From NCBI GenBank assembly GCA_031082425.1, contig JAVHLB010000009.1:94390-105506 (forward strand): 11,117 nucleotides of DNA, given 5' to 3'. Numbering within the stretch: position 1 is the first letter of the stretch; the number at the start of each line of letters is the position of its first letter. Below the pieces are notes generated by a model that saw only the letters and a program-made list of their open reading frames with translations, did not search any database and had not been told where the DNA came from. The position numbers and the translations under genes were made by a program. This DNA is from Candidatus Edwardsbacteria bacterium (lineage in GTDB: Bacteria; Edwardsbacteria; AC1; EtOH8). Positions 1 through 7,499 of the stretch are shown here, in pieces.

Positions 1-1
1 T

Positions 2-217
2 CAACTGCCGAAAGCCGGGCGCGTCAGCCTCAAGATTTATAACGTAACCGGGCAGTTGGTGAAAACACTGGTGAGCGGGGACCAGCCGGCCGGAAGCTAT
101 GCGGTAAGTTGGGATGGGAGAGATGGCGACAACCGGCAATTATCCAATGGAATATACTTTTACCATTTACAAAATGGTTCCATCAATATAACCAACAGGA
201 TGTTGTTGATCAGATAA
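2..217 (+). CDS. C-terminal end of a secreted protein with FlgD-Ig/T9SS-like sorting tail (5'-truncated)
   Basis: Seen: an open frame enters from the left edge and encodes about 71 residues ending at TAA 215-217. It begins QLPKAGRVSLKIYN, continues with GQLVKTL, GSYAVSWDGRD and NGIYFYHL, and ends MLLIR. This order (QLPKAG, hydrophobic-x-Y-N, G-Q-L-V, W-D-G-x-D, G-I-Y-x-Y-x-L, basic end) is the signature of the FlgD-Ig-like / type A type-IX-secretion C-terminal domain, which in related proteins directs export and surface attachment. The same domain ends the next gene (about residues 864-952), and the two tails align almost without gaps. The catalytic or structural part of the protein lies outside the window, so its function is unknown. 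Its stop is 19 nt before the M28 peptidase start with no terminator between, which suggests one operon. Confidence 0.85.
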   Translation, partial: QLPKAGRVSLKIYNVTGQLVKTLVSGDQPAGSYAVSWDGRDGDNRQLSNGIYFYHLQNGSINITNRMLLIR

Positions 218-236
218 AGCTATTTAGGAGAATGCC

Positions 237-3095
237 ATGCGGAAGTTCTTATTTGGGGCAATTGGCGTAGCAGTATCCGTATATGCTGTTGCCGCACCGG
301 TATTGGTATCGGTGGAGCTACCGACGATTGAGAGCAAGAATGCCTGGTATCAGCTGAATATACCTACTTATGAGCTTATCGGCAATACCGCCATTGCCCA
401 GGCAGATGAAAGCCAAATATCATTGATAAAGCATAAAGGCTACCAAATAAATATTATTGATCAGCAATCCGATCTGGCTAAATATGTAACTGTATCTGAT
501 GTTGAAAGAATCCCTGAACTGCCGGGGACTCCTATCTGGCAGAATGATAAGACGGCAATAATAAGAGCTGTGACAAAAGATACGATGAAAGACATAAAGT
601 ATAAGCATCAAATTCGACCTTTTAACACCAAACCCTTGGGAGACCGGTTCTGGAAGAGTGTTACCACCAAGTATGTTCCGTTGAAGAATATGCCGTATGA
701 TCCTTTCATAAAAAACCTGGTGGATCAGGTGAATGCTGATTCGATCTCCGCGACTATTCAACGATTACAGGATCTAGGGACGCGTTTTATACGGACAGAC
801 AGTAGTGCTGTCGCTTCGCAGTGGCTGAAGGATAAATATACATTATACGGATTTAGCACACAGTTGGATAGTTTTTATCTTCAGGATTCCACCCATGAAC
901 GTAATGTAATTGCAAATTTGCCGGGCACCAACGGATTATTCAATTTTATCATGATATCGGGCCATTTTGATGCGACTTCTGTCGGCAATCCCGATAGCTG
1001 TGCCCCGGGTGCGAATGACGATGCTTCCGGGACAGCCATTGCGGTGGAGGTGGCCCGGGTCATGAAAGATCATAGTTGGCCAGTAACCATTTCATGTATT
1101 GGCTGGGGCGCCGAAGAATCCGGATGTATAGGGAGCCTTCACTTTGCAGAGCGGGCTGATAGTGTTGACATGGATATCAAGGCCCTGCTCAATTTCGATA
1201 TGGTTGGCTACATGAACGATGCTGTCCAGGATGTAAACTTCGCTGGCACATATTGGCTCACTCAGTTATGTCAGCAAACCGCACAAATATACGCCAGCTC
1301 TCTTGTAACGAATGCGGATGTCGGGAATGTATCTGATGATTATTCATTTAGCAATAGGGGGTTCCCGGCACTGGGATGCATTGAAAATCCTATTCCCTCG
1401 GTTTCCGGCGGTTATCCCTATTATCACCAATATGAAGATTTATTGAAACATCTCTCACCGGAATTATACACTAATGTCGCCAAAGTAGCTGTAGCTGCGA
1501 CAGCATATCTGGCATTATGCCCGGATGATCCCGATCTTACGGTTTGCGATGTCGGTAACGCTTCACAATTAGCGGCTAATTGGACCAGTAGTGCCGACAG
1601 TTGCGTCGAAGGATTCTGGATATTTTGGGGTACCACCAGCGGGAATTACAGCGATTCCCTGTGGGTTGCCGGCAGGACAACCACGACTGATACCATCGGT
1701 GGATTAATGGCCGACACTACCTATTATATCATCATTCGTGCAGATAATGGCAGTTATCAAAGCCTGTTCCCGGCCGAAGTCACAGGCACGCCGCGGCTGG
1801 CACCGTTAGCGCCGCCTTTGGTGCTGGCCACGCCACAGATGGCGGGCATTCGGGTGGAATGGCAGAAGAGCACCGAGTTGGATTTTGTCGGGTACAAACT
1901 TTACCGGACGTTGGATGATACAATGGCTTATGGGCAATTGCCCGTGGGGACGATCACGGATACTTTCTATACCGATACCCCGCTTTCTGGTGCTTTTCGG
2001 TATTACTATAGGGTACAGTCAATTGACCGGGACAGCAACCATAGCCCATACAGCGCAACTGCCTATAGTCGCCCCATTACATTAGACCAAGGAATTTTGA
2101 TGGTTGACGAAACCCAAAATTGGACATCGGGGAGCTTCCCACGGGACGCACAGCAGGACAGTTTCTACCAATATATTTTAAATGACTTTAAGCATACTAA
2201 TTATGAATATGATACGCCGGGAAATAAAACAATATTAGCCGATTATGTTCCATATTCGACCGTTGTATGGTTTGCGGATGATTACAGTCAATTTATGGCT
2301 TCAAGCTGTATATCGGACATACAAACCTACTTGGAGTATGGCGGCAAATTGTGGTTTGCCGGTTGGAGACCGGCAGGAGATATCAAGAATAGCATTGTTT
2401 ACCCAGCAGATTTTATTACAGGATCGTTCCTTTATGATTATTTCAAAATAACTCATGCCGAATTGTCCGGGACAGCCGATTCATTTAATACAGCAGTCGG
2501 GTTACAGGGGTATCCGGATATCAATGTTGATACTTTAAAATATCCTTCCACCATCTGGGGCAAGACCCTTCGATATATTGAGGCCCTCACTCCAACGGCA
2601 ACAGGGGATACCATCTACGTGATTGACATGAAGAACGACGGGAGTTCATATGAAGGCAAAGCCTGCGCGGTCAGGGACTCCGGCAAGATGGTGTTCTTTG
2701 GCTTCCCGCTGTATTTTATGGATAAAGAACAGGCCAAGCTGGCGGCCCAGAAGGTAATGGCGGAGTTCGGGGAGCCATCTGGCGTTTCCGGGAAACTGGA
2801 AACCGGAAATCGGATCACAGAGATTAGATTATTCCAAAATGCGCCCAACCCGTTCAATAATAAAACTACCATAAGATATCAGCTGCCGAAAGCCGGTTCG
2901 GTCAAACTGAGCGTCTACAACATAGCCGGGCAGCTGGTTGAGACCCTAGTAAACGGGGAACAACAGACAGGGAGTTATACCATCAACTGGGATAGGAAGG
3001 ACAACAATAACAAGCAGGTCAGCGCCGGGGTGTACATCTATCATTTAAATACCGGCGACAAGACCCAAACCCGGAAAATGGTAGTGCTGAAGTAA
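237..3095 (+). CDS. Secreted M28-family zinc metallopeptidase with Fn3, amidotransferase-like and sorting-tail domains
   Basis: This is a predicted exported aminopeptidase-type di-zinc peptidase of 952 residues. The ATG is supported by GGAG at 227-230 (6-nt spacer) and a signal peptide at residues 1-19 (MRK, hydrophobic core, AVA cleavage site). Residues 20-160 are not recognised, and a helical lead-in precedes the catalytic domain (about 160-430). All expected M28 metal and catalytic residues are present: H243 and D245 in SGHFD, bridging D261 in GANDDASG, general base E293 and ligand E294 in GAEESG, D321 in NFDMVGY, and H397 in YYHQYED. Two Fn3-like modules follow (about 430-518 and 523-615). 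Residues 616-850 resemble a class I glutamine-amidotransferase/ThuA-like fold (ILMVDE, VVWFADD, YLEYGGKLWFAGW), with no evident Cys nucleophile. The sorting tail begins near the NAPNPFN motif at 868-874 and ends at K952. Substrates are unknown; a role in extracellular peptide scavenging is inferred. The base composition is clearly more AT-rich than thiC and dinG downstream. Confidence 0.9.
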   Translation: MRKFLFGAIGVAVSVYAVAAPVLVSVELPTIESKNAWYQLNIPTYELIGNTAIAQADESQISLIKHKGYQINIIDQQSDLAKYVTVSDVERIPELPGTPIWQNDKTAIIRAVTKDTMKDIKYKHQIRPFNTKPLGDRFWKSVTTKYVPLKNMPYDPFIKNLVDQVNADSISATIQRLQDLGTRFIRTDSSAVASQWLKDKYTLYGFSTQLDSFYLQDSTHERNVIANLPGTNGLFNFIMISGHFDATSVGNPDSCAPGANDDASGTAIAVEVARVMKDHSWPVTISCIGWGAEESGCIGSLHFAERADSVDMDIKALLNFDMVGYMNDAVQDVNFAGTYWLTQLCQQTAQIYASSLVTNADVGNVSDDYSFSNRGFPALGCIENPIPSVSGGYPYYHQYEDLLKHLSPELYTNVAKVAVAATAYLALCPDDPDLTVCDVGNASQLAANWTSSADSCVEGFWIFWGTTSGNYSDSLWVAGRTTTTDTIGGLMADTTYYIIIRADNGSYQSLFPAEVTGTPRLAPLAPPLVLATPQMAGIRVEWQKSTELDFVGYKLYRTLDDTMAYGQLPVGTITDTFYTDTPLSGAFRYYYRVQSIDRDSNHSPYSATAYSRPITLDQGILMVDETQNWTSGSFPRDAQQDSFYQYILNDFKHTNYEYDTPGNKTILADYVPYSTVVWFADDYSQFMASSCISDIQTYLEYGGKLWFAGWRPAGDIKNSIVYPADFITGSFLYDYFKITHAELSGTADSFNTAVGLQGYPDINVDTLKYPSTIWGKTLRYIEALTPTATGDTIYVIDMKNDGSSYEGKACAVRDSGKMVFFGFPLYFMDKEQAKLAAQKVMAEFGEPSGVSGKLETGNRITEIRLFQNAPNPFNNKTTIRYQLPKAGSVKLSVYNIAGQLVETLVNGEQQTGSYTINWDRKDNNNKQVSAGVYIYHLNTGDKTQTRKMVVLK

Positions 3096-3112
3096 TCAGA
3101 GCAGATTTCCGC

Positions 3113-3145
3113 AGACGGCGAATCGGCAAGGTTCGCCGTCTTTTT
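3113..3145 (+). terminator. Intrinsic terminator after the M28 peptidase gene
   Basis: AGACGGCGAA (3113-3122) and TTCGCCGTCT (3132-3141) form a perfect 10-bp stem around a 9-nt loop, and the T run continues to 3145. It lies 18 nt after the peptidase stop codon. It should close the upstream secreted-protein operon and insulate the ThiC-family gene, which has its own promoter just downstream. Confidence 0.92.
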
Positions 3146-3173
3146 ACGATAAAGCTACCTGTCCTTGTGTTTC

Positions 3174-3202
3174 TTGACTTTTAGGCCGCAATGTCGTATC
3201 AT
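3174..3202 (+). promoter_or_regulatory. Predicted sigma70-type promoter of the ThiC-family gene
   Basis: TTGACT (3174-3179, 5/6 match to TTGACA) and TATCAT (3197-3202, 5/6 match to TATAAT) are separated by exactly 17 nt. Transcription would start near 3209, leaving a leader of about 27 nt before the GTG start. That is too short for a TPP riboswitch, so TPP-riboswitch control of the kind common for thiC is not expected here. Confidence 0.72.
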
Positions 3203-3235
3203 TCTTATTCAGTATTTAAATAGAGGGAGTGCCGG

Positions 3236-4504
3236 GTGATAAATTTGAACGAATCCATCTTAAAACGCATTGCCGAAGAGGAAAAGGTTCCTTTTGAGCA
3301 TATAAAGAACGGCGTGGAGCAGGGGACCATAGTGGTTCCCATGAACAAGAACCACCGACTGCTAAAACCCTGCGCGGTGGGGGCCGGGATGCGGATAAAG
3401 GTCAACGCCAACATCGGGACCTCCCAGGACCTTTCCGACCTGGCCGGCGAGTTGGAGAAGCTGAAGGCGGCCATAGGGGCCGGGGCCGACGCCATCATGG
3501 ACCTGTCCACCGGCGGGGACATCGACGCCATCCGGCGGGAGATAATCAATCAATGCCCGGTTCCGCTGGGCACGGTGCCCGTCTACCAGGCGGCCATCGA
3601 GGCCGCCGCCAAGAAGAAATCCCTGGTGGAGATGACGCCCGACGAGATCTTTGCGGTCATCGAGAAGCAGGCCAGGGAGGGGGTGGATTTCATCACCGTG
3701 CACTGCGGGGTCACCCTGCAGTCGGTGGCCCGCTACCAGGAGGAGGGCCGGGTGGCCGGGGTGGTCAGCCGGGGCGGAGCCTTCATGATCGAATGGATGA
3801 ATTTCAATAAGGCCGAGAATCCATTATACAGCCAGTTCGACCGCCTGCTGGGCATCTGCCAAGAACATAACGTCACCCTCAGCCTGGGGGACGGCTTCCG
3901 GCCCGGCTGTACGGCCGACGCCACCGACCGGGCCCAGTTGGAGGAACTGCTGATCCTGGGCGAATTGGTGGACCGGGCCCGGAAGGCAGGGGTCCAGGCC
4001 ATGGTGGAGGGGCCGGGCCATGTTTCGATGGACCAGATCGAGACCAACATCAGGATCCAGAAGGAGATCTGCAAGGGGGCCCCGTTCTACGTGCTGGGTC
4101 CGCTGGTCACCGATATCGCCCCGGGCTACGACCACATCACCGCGGCCATCGGCGGGGCCTGGGCGGCCTACTTCGGGGCGGATTTCCTGTGCTATGTCAC
4201 CCCGTCGGAGCATCTGCGCCTGCCCACCCTGGAGGACGTCCGGGAAGGGGTGATCGTCCTGCGGATAGCGGCCCACGCCGCCGACCTGGCCAAAAAGGCG
4301 CCCGGGGCGGCGGATTGGGACCGGGCCATGTCCCAGGCCCGGAAGAAGCTGGACTGGAAGAAACAGATAGAGCTCTCAATCAATCCGCCCTATGCCCGGC
4401 AGGTGTTCGAATCGGCCCCCCGGAAGGAATCCGGGGTCTGCACCATGTGCGGGGAGTTCTGCGCCATGAAGAAGATGAACGAAGTGCTGGATGACAAGAA
4501 GTAG
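3236..4504 (+). CDS. thiC: ThiC-family radical SAM enzyme: phosphomethylpyrimidine synthase (or BzaF-type hydroxybenzimidazole synthase)
   Basis: ThiC rearranges aminoimidazole ribotide (AIR) to HMP phosphate for thiamine, using a [4Fe-4S] cluster and SAM in the cytoplasm. The paralogue BzaF makes 5-hydroxybenzimidazole from the same substrate for anaerobic cobamide synthesis. The GTG start is set by GAGGGAG (3223-3229, 6-nt spacer). At 422 residues this is the short form lacking the long N-terminal domain of the E. coli and plant enzymes. Family motifs are clear: VNANIGTS, MDLSTGGD, VPVYQAA, TVHCGVT, VSRGGAF, LSLGDG, EGPGHV, GPLVTDIAPGYDHI and LCYVTPSEHL. H262 and H326 match the zinc ligands of ThiC and keep the 64-residue spacing I recall for Caulobacter ThiC (H417/H481). 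C402, C405 and C409 form the C-terminal cluster motif as CX2CX3C, against CX2CX4C in E. coli ThiC. GFRPG, GHVSM and EHLRLP depart from the usual GLRPG, GHVP and EHLGLP. No other thiamine or cobamide gene is in view, so the ThiC versus BzaF choice stays open. Confidence 0.88.
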   Translation: MINLNESILKRIAEEEKVPFEHIKNGVEQGTIVVPMNKNHRLLKPCAVGAGMRIKVNANIGTSQDLSDLAGELEKLKAAIGAGADAIMDLSTGGDIDAIRREIINQCPVPLGTVPVYQAAIEAAAKKKSLVEMTPDEIFAVIEKQAREGVDFITVHCGVTLQSVARYQEEGRVAGVVSRGGAFMIEWMNFNKAENPLYSQFDRLLGICQEHNVTLSLGDGFRPGCTADATDRAQLEELLILGELVDRARKAGVQAMVEGPGHVSMDQIETNIRIQKEICKGAPFYVLGPLVTDIAPGYDHITAAIGGAWAAYFGADFLCYVTPSEHLRLPTLEDVREGVIVLRIAAHAADLAKKAPGAADWDRAMSQARKKLDWKKQIELSINPPYARQVFESAPRKESGVCTMCGEFCAMKKMNEVLDDKK

Positions 4505-4510
4505 GGGTTT

Positions 4511-4570
4511 AACCGCAGAGAGGCAGAGGTTTGTAAGTTCAAACTAACCACCAAGACACAAAGGCACCAA
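4511..4570. repeat. Intergenic heptad-like repeat tracts (GCAGAG-type and CACCAAGACACAAAG-type)
   Basis: The 138-nt gap between the ThiC-family gene and dinG holds two simple tracts. AACCGCAGAGAGGCAGAG (4511-4528) contains two GCAGAG-like units. AACCACCAAGACACAAAGGCACC (4546-4568) reads as roughly 7-nt units: CACCAAG, ACACAAA, GGCACCA. They are separated by 17 nt. From memory, similar strings recur in intergenic DNA of many environmental bacterial genomes; I cannot confirm this here. No open frame or conserved protein is encoded. Their function is unknown; they could be a dispersed repeat, a protein-binding site or decayed mobile DNA. Confidence 0.5.
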
Positions 4571-4583
4571 TGCTTCATCAGAG

Positions 4584-4620
4584 AAAATTTGGCAATTTTG
4601 TTTCGATATGTCTTGATAAT
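4584..4620 (+). promoter_or_regulatory. AT-rich inverted repeat with weak promoter-like elements upstream of dinG
   Basis: AAAATT (4584-4589) and AATTTT (4594-4599) form a 6-bp inverted repeat around TGGC. Overlapping it is TTGGCA (4589-4594, 5/6 match to a -35 box), with GATAAT (4615-4620, 5/6 match to a -10 box) downstream. The spacing is 20 nt, longer than the usual 16-18, so this is only a weak promoter candidate. The inverted repeat over the -35 could be an operator. No LexA-type site is apparent, although dinG is damage-inducible in E. coli. Confidence 0.3.
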
Positions 4621-4642
4621 TTGTGAGCAGGTATCTTGAATA

Positions 4643-7417
4643 ATGCCCAGAAAAAAGAAAGAGGAAATAATCAACCAGCAGGCGAGGGAAGAGCCCCTCG
4701 CCTTTGTTGCGGTGGACATCGAGACCACCGGGCTCAACTGGGATCGGGACCAGATCATCGAGCTGGGTGCGGTCAAAGTGGAGAACGGGACGGTCACCGC
4801 CCGGTTCCAGACCCTGGTCCGCTCCGAGCGGAAGGTGCCGCCTTTCATCCAGGGATTGACCGGCATCACCCAGGCCGAGATAGACGACGCCCCGCCCCTG
4901 GAGGGTTGCGCCGCCGACCTCCAGCAGTTCGTGGGGGAGTTGCCGCTGGTGTTCCACAATGCCCAGTTCGACCTGAAATTCCTTAAGGCCGCCCTGGAGA
5001 TCGCCAATCCCTGCTGGGACACCCTAAGCCTGGCCCGGGCCCTGCTTCCCGATAACAAGAGCCACAGCCTCAAAAACCTCTGCTTGGCCTACGGGATCGA
5101 TCCCGGGCAGGCCCACCGGGCCGATGATGACGCCCATTCCACTGCCCTGCTGTTCCTCAAGCTATATGATCAGCTGCTGGACCTGGACCTGCCGATGCTT
5201 CAGGCGATGTCGCACCTGGCCCTGCCGTTCCACCGCCTGCTGCTGAGCCGGGCGATATCCGAGAACAGGCAGACCGGCATCGCGGCCGATCAAAAAACAG
5301 ACCGGGAGAAAATCCCGGCCGGCGCAGCGGCACCCAGGGCCGATGCCCTGGAGGAGATCTTCGGCCCGGATAAAAGACTGGCCGGGGTTTTGGGGGCGGG
5401 CTATGAATCCCGCCAGGAGCAGATGGACATGGCCCGCTCGGTGATGGAGGCCTTTGTCAACGACGAGTTCCTGTGCGTGGAGGCCGGCACCGGCACCGGC
5501 AAGAGCCTGGCCTACCTGGCCCCGGCGGCCATCTGGGCCCGGCTGAACAACGAGAGGGTGGTGATCTCCACCCAGACCAAGACCCTTCAGGAGCAGCTCT
5601 ACGGCAAGGACGTGCCGATCCTGCGCGCGGCGGCCGGATATTTCAACGCCACCGTGCTCAAAGGGCGGAACAATTATCTGTGCTGGCGGCGCTGGCAGGA
5701 GGTGATGCTGCATCCCGAGCTTTTCCTGACCCCGGACGAGAGGGAGGAGGCCCTGATCCTGTGCCGGTGGGCCGGCACCACGGCCGGCGGCGATGTCGCC
5801 GAGCACCGGGGATTCTCCCCCGGCCGGGCGCCGGGTCTATGGGGCAAGATCTGCTCCGACCACACCGCCTGCCATAACCACCGCTGCAAATTCGTCAAGA
5901 AATGCTTCATGGCGCAGGCCAGGAAAAGGGCCGAGGAGGCCGATCTGGTGATAGTGAACCATTCCCTGCTTTTCACCGACCTGGTGATGCCCAGCGGGGT
6001 GCTGCCGGACTACCAGCGGGTGATCATCGACGAGGCCCACAACATAGAAAAGACGGCCACCGACTTTCTGGGCTACAGCCTGGACCGCTGGACGGTGGCC
6101 AGATTCCTGTCCGGGATATTCAACCGGAGCCCGGTGGAATCCGGACTGCTGCCGACCCTGAACCACTGGCTGAAAAGATCCGGCCTTAACAGGGAGGTGG
6201 CCGGATCCATCGAGAAATCATCGCTGGACATAGTCCAACTGATACTGGAGGCCGGCAAGGCCACCGACCGGTTCTTCAAACGAAAGTGGGAGCTGGGCGA
6301 TGCCAAGGGTCGGCAGGAGAAAAGGCGCTACCTGGAGGGCGACGGCTTTCAGCAGTCGGTGCTGGAGCAATCCCAGGAGCTGATGGGGCTTTTGGACCGC
6401 CTGACCGATTCCCTTAGCCTGTTGAACCAGTGGCTGTCCGATGTGGAGGCGGCCGATTCCGACGAACTGGATACCCTGCGCCAGGAGATATCCGGGCGCA
6501 GCCTGGAGGCCAGGAATATCAACAACACCCTGGGCAGGCTGGCCACGGCCGACGACAAGGGCTACATCTTCTGGATGGAGCCGGGCGACCACAACCACGG
6601 GATCAAACTGGTGGCCGGACCGCTGGAGGTGGGCCAGGTGCTGGCCAAGATCATGTTCCCCCGGGTCAAGACGGCGGTGTTCACCTCGGCCACTTTGGCG
6701 GTGGACGGCAAATTCGATTTTTTCAAGAACCGCATCGGCCTGTCGCTGGTGGACCAGGACCGGGTGATCTGCTCCGCCCTGGCGTCGCCCTTTGATTTCA
6801 ACAAACAGGCGGCCATCTTCGTGCCCACCTATCTGCCGTCGCCCAAGCTGCCGGACTACGACAAGGCCTTCAACGACATGGTCCAGGAGGTGCTGGAGTC
6901 CACCAAGGTGGGGACCCTGGTGCTGTTCACCGCCTTCGATCAATTGAAGAGAAGCTACCAGCAGGTGCAGGAGAGCGGCAACCTGAAGGTCCTGGCCCAG
7001 TGGCTGGACGGCAACCCGGCCCAGCTGGTGGAGCGGTCCCTGAACGAGAAGGACACCATAATTTTCGGCACCAACAGTTTCTGGGAGGGGGTGGACCTGC
7101 CGGGACAGGCCTGCGAGCTGCTGATCATCGCCCGCCTGCCGTTCTCGGTGCCCAGCGACCCGCTGGTCAGCGCCCGCTGCCAGGCCATCGAGCAGGCCGG
7201 AGGGAGCTCCTTCAACCAGTACCTGCTGCCCGAGGCGGTGATCCGCTTCCGACAGGGGTTCGGGCGGCTGATCCGCAGCCGGACCGACCTGGGGGCGGTG
7301 GTGGTGGGCGACAGCCGGATAACCGCCACCGAATACGGCAAGGTCTTTATCCGGTCGCTGCCCAAGATGCCGCTGTTCATCTGCCGGGACCTGGATGAAC
7401 TGTTGGAGAATTTGTAG
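4643..7417 (+). CDS. dinG: DinG-family helicase with N-terminal DnaQ-like 3'-5' exonuclease
   Basis: This is a fusion of a DEDDh exonuclease with an XPD/DinG superfamily 2 helicase, 924 residues, as in Firmicutes-type DinG. It is probably cytoplasmic and involved in DNA repair or in unwinding forked, R-loop or G-quadruplex structures, as known for E. coli DinG. The exonuclease (about 18-180) has ExoI D25/E27 in DIETTG, ExoII D110 in HNAQFD, and ExoIII H158 with D163 in HRADDDAH, so it looks active. The helicase has Walker A at 282-288 (GTGTGKS, K287), the DEAH box at 463-466, SAT at 682-684, and motif VI QGFGRLIR at 871-878 with R875 and R878. C347, C410, C415 and C421 match the four Fe-S cysteines of E. 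coli DinG; the last three have the CX4CX5C spacing. S. aureus DinG, by contrast, lacks the cluster. An extra C404 lies nearby. The ATG has only a weak, distant GCAGG (4627-4631). Its GC-rich codon use matches thiC. I see no convincing terminator after the stop. Confidence 0.93.
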   Translation: MPRKKKEEIINQQAREEPLAFVAVDIETTGLNWDRDQIIELGAVKVENGTVTARFQTLVRSERKVPPFIQGLTGITQAEIDDAPPLEGCAADLQQFVGELPLVFHNAQFDLKFLKAALEIANPCWDTLSLARALLPDNKSHSLKNLCLAYGIDPGQAHRADDDAHSTALLFLKLYDQLLDLDLPMLQAMSHLALPFHRLLLSRAISENRQTGIAADQKTDREKIPAGAAAPRADALEEIFGPDKRLAGVLGAGYESRQEQMDMARSVMEAFVNDEFLCVEAGTGTGKSLAYLAPAAIWARLNNERVVISTQTKTLQEQLYGKDVPILRAAAGYFNATVLKGRNNYLCWRRWQEVMLHPELFLTPDEREEALILCRWAGTTAGGDVAEHRGFSPGRAPGLWGKICSDHTACHNHRCKFVKKCFMAQARKRAEEADLVIVNHSLLFTDLVMPSGVLPDYQRVIIDEAHNIEKTATDFLGYSLDRWTVARFLSGIFNRSPVESGLLPTLNHWLKRSGLNREVAGSIEKSSLDIVQLILEAGKATDRFFKRKWELGDAKGRQEKRRYLEGDGFQQSVLEQSQELMGLLDRLTDSLSLLNQWLSDVEAADSDELDTLRQEISGRSLEARNINNTLGRLATADDKGYIFWMEPGDHNHGIKLVAGPLEVGQVLAKIMFPRVKTAVFTSATLAVDGKFDFFKNRIGLSLVDQDRVICSALASPFDFNKQAAIFVPTYLPSPKLPDYDKAFNDMVQEVLESTKVGTLVLFTAFDQLKRSYQQVQESGNLKVLAQWLDGNPAQLVERSLNEKDTIIFGTNSFWEGVDLPGQACELLIIARLPFSVPSDPLVSARCQAIEQAGGSSFNQYLLPEAVIRFRQGFGRLIRSRTDLGAVVVGDSRITATEYGKVFIRSLPKMPLFICRDLDELLENL

Positions 7418-7446
7418 GGCTTTTGCGGCAGTTTTTAAAACCAGAC

Positions 7447-7465
7447 AGCCGGTCTTGACCAGGCT
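7447..7465. other. Small hairpin overlapping the -35 box downstream of dinG
   Basis: AGCC-GGT (7447-7453) pairs with ACC-A-GGCT (7458-7465), a 7-bp stem with one bulged A and a CTTG loop. Only a poor T tract (CTATTTCTG) follows, so a dinG terminator role is doubtful. The hairpin covers the candidate -35 box at 7455-7460 and could instead be a dyad operator for the downstream gene. Confidence 0.3.
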
Positions 7466-7483
7466 CTATTTCTGTGATAAACT
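7455..7483 (+). promoter_or_regulatory. Predicted promoter of the YVTN-repeat surface protein gene
   Basis: TTGACC (7455-7460, 5/6 match to the -35 consensus) is followed after 17 nt by TAAACT (7478-7483, 4/6 match to the -10 consensus). A TGA just upstream (7475-7477) makes it an extended -10. Transcription would start near 7490 and give a 5' leader of about 135 nt before the ATG at 7628. Confidence 0.6.
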
Positions 7484-7499
7484 CAAGATAACTTAAATA

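Noticed and set aside
3096..3235. TPP riboswitch upstream of the ThiC-family gene
   Set aside because: No CTGAGA-type core is present, and the predicted transcript leader is only about 27 nt.
4390..5806. Long minus-strand open frames across the 3' end of the ThiC-family gene and the 5' part of dinG
   Set aside because: GC-rich third positions in thiC and dinG remove stops from other frames. The translations are low-complexity and match nothing, while the plus-strand proteins have complete catalytic motifs.
7418..7446. Intrinsic terminator directly after dinG, suggested by the TTTTT at 7434-7438
   Set aside because: No GC-rich stem precedes the T run; the nearest hairpin lies after it and has a poor T tract.
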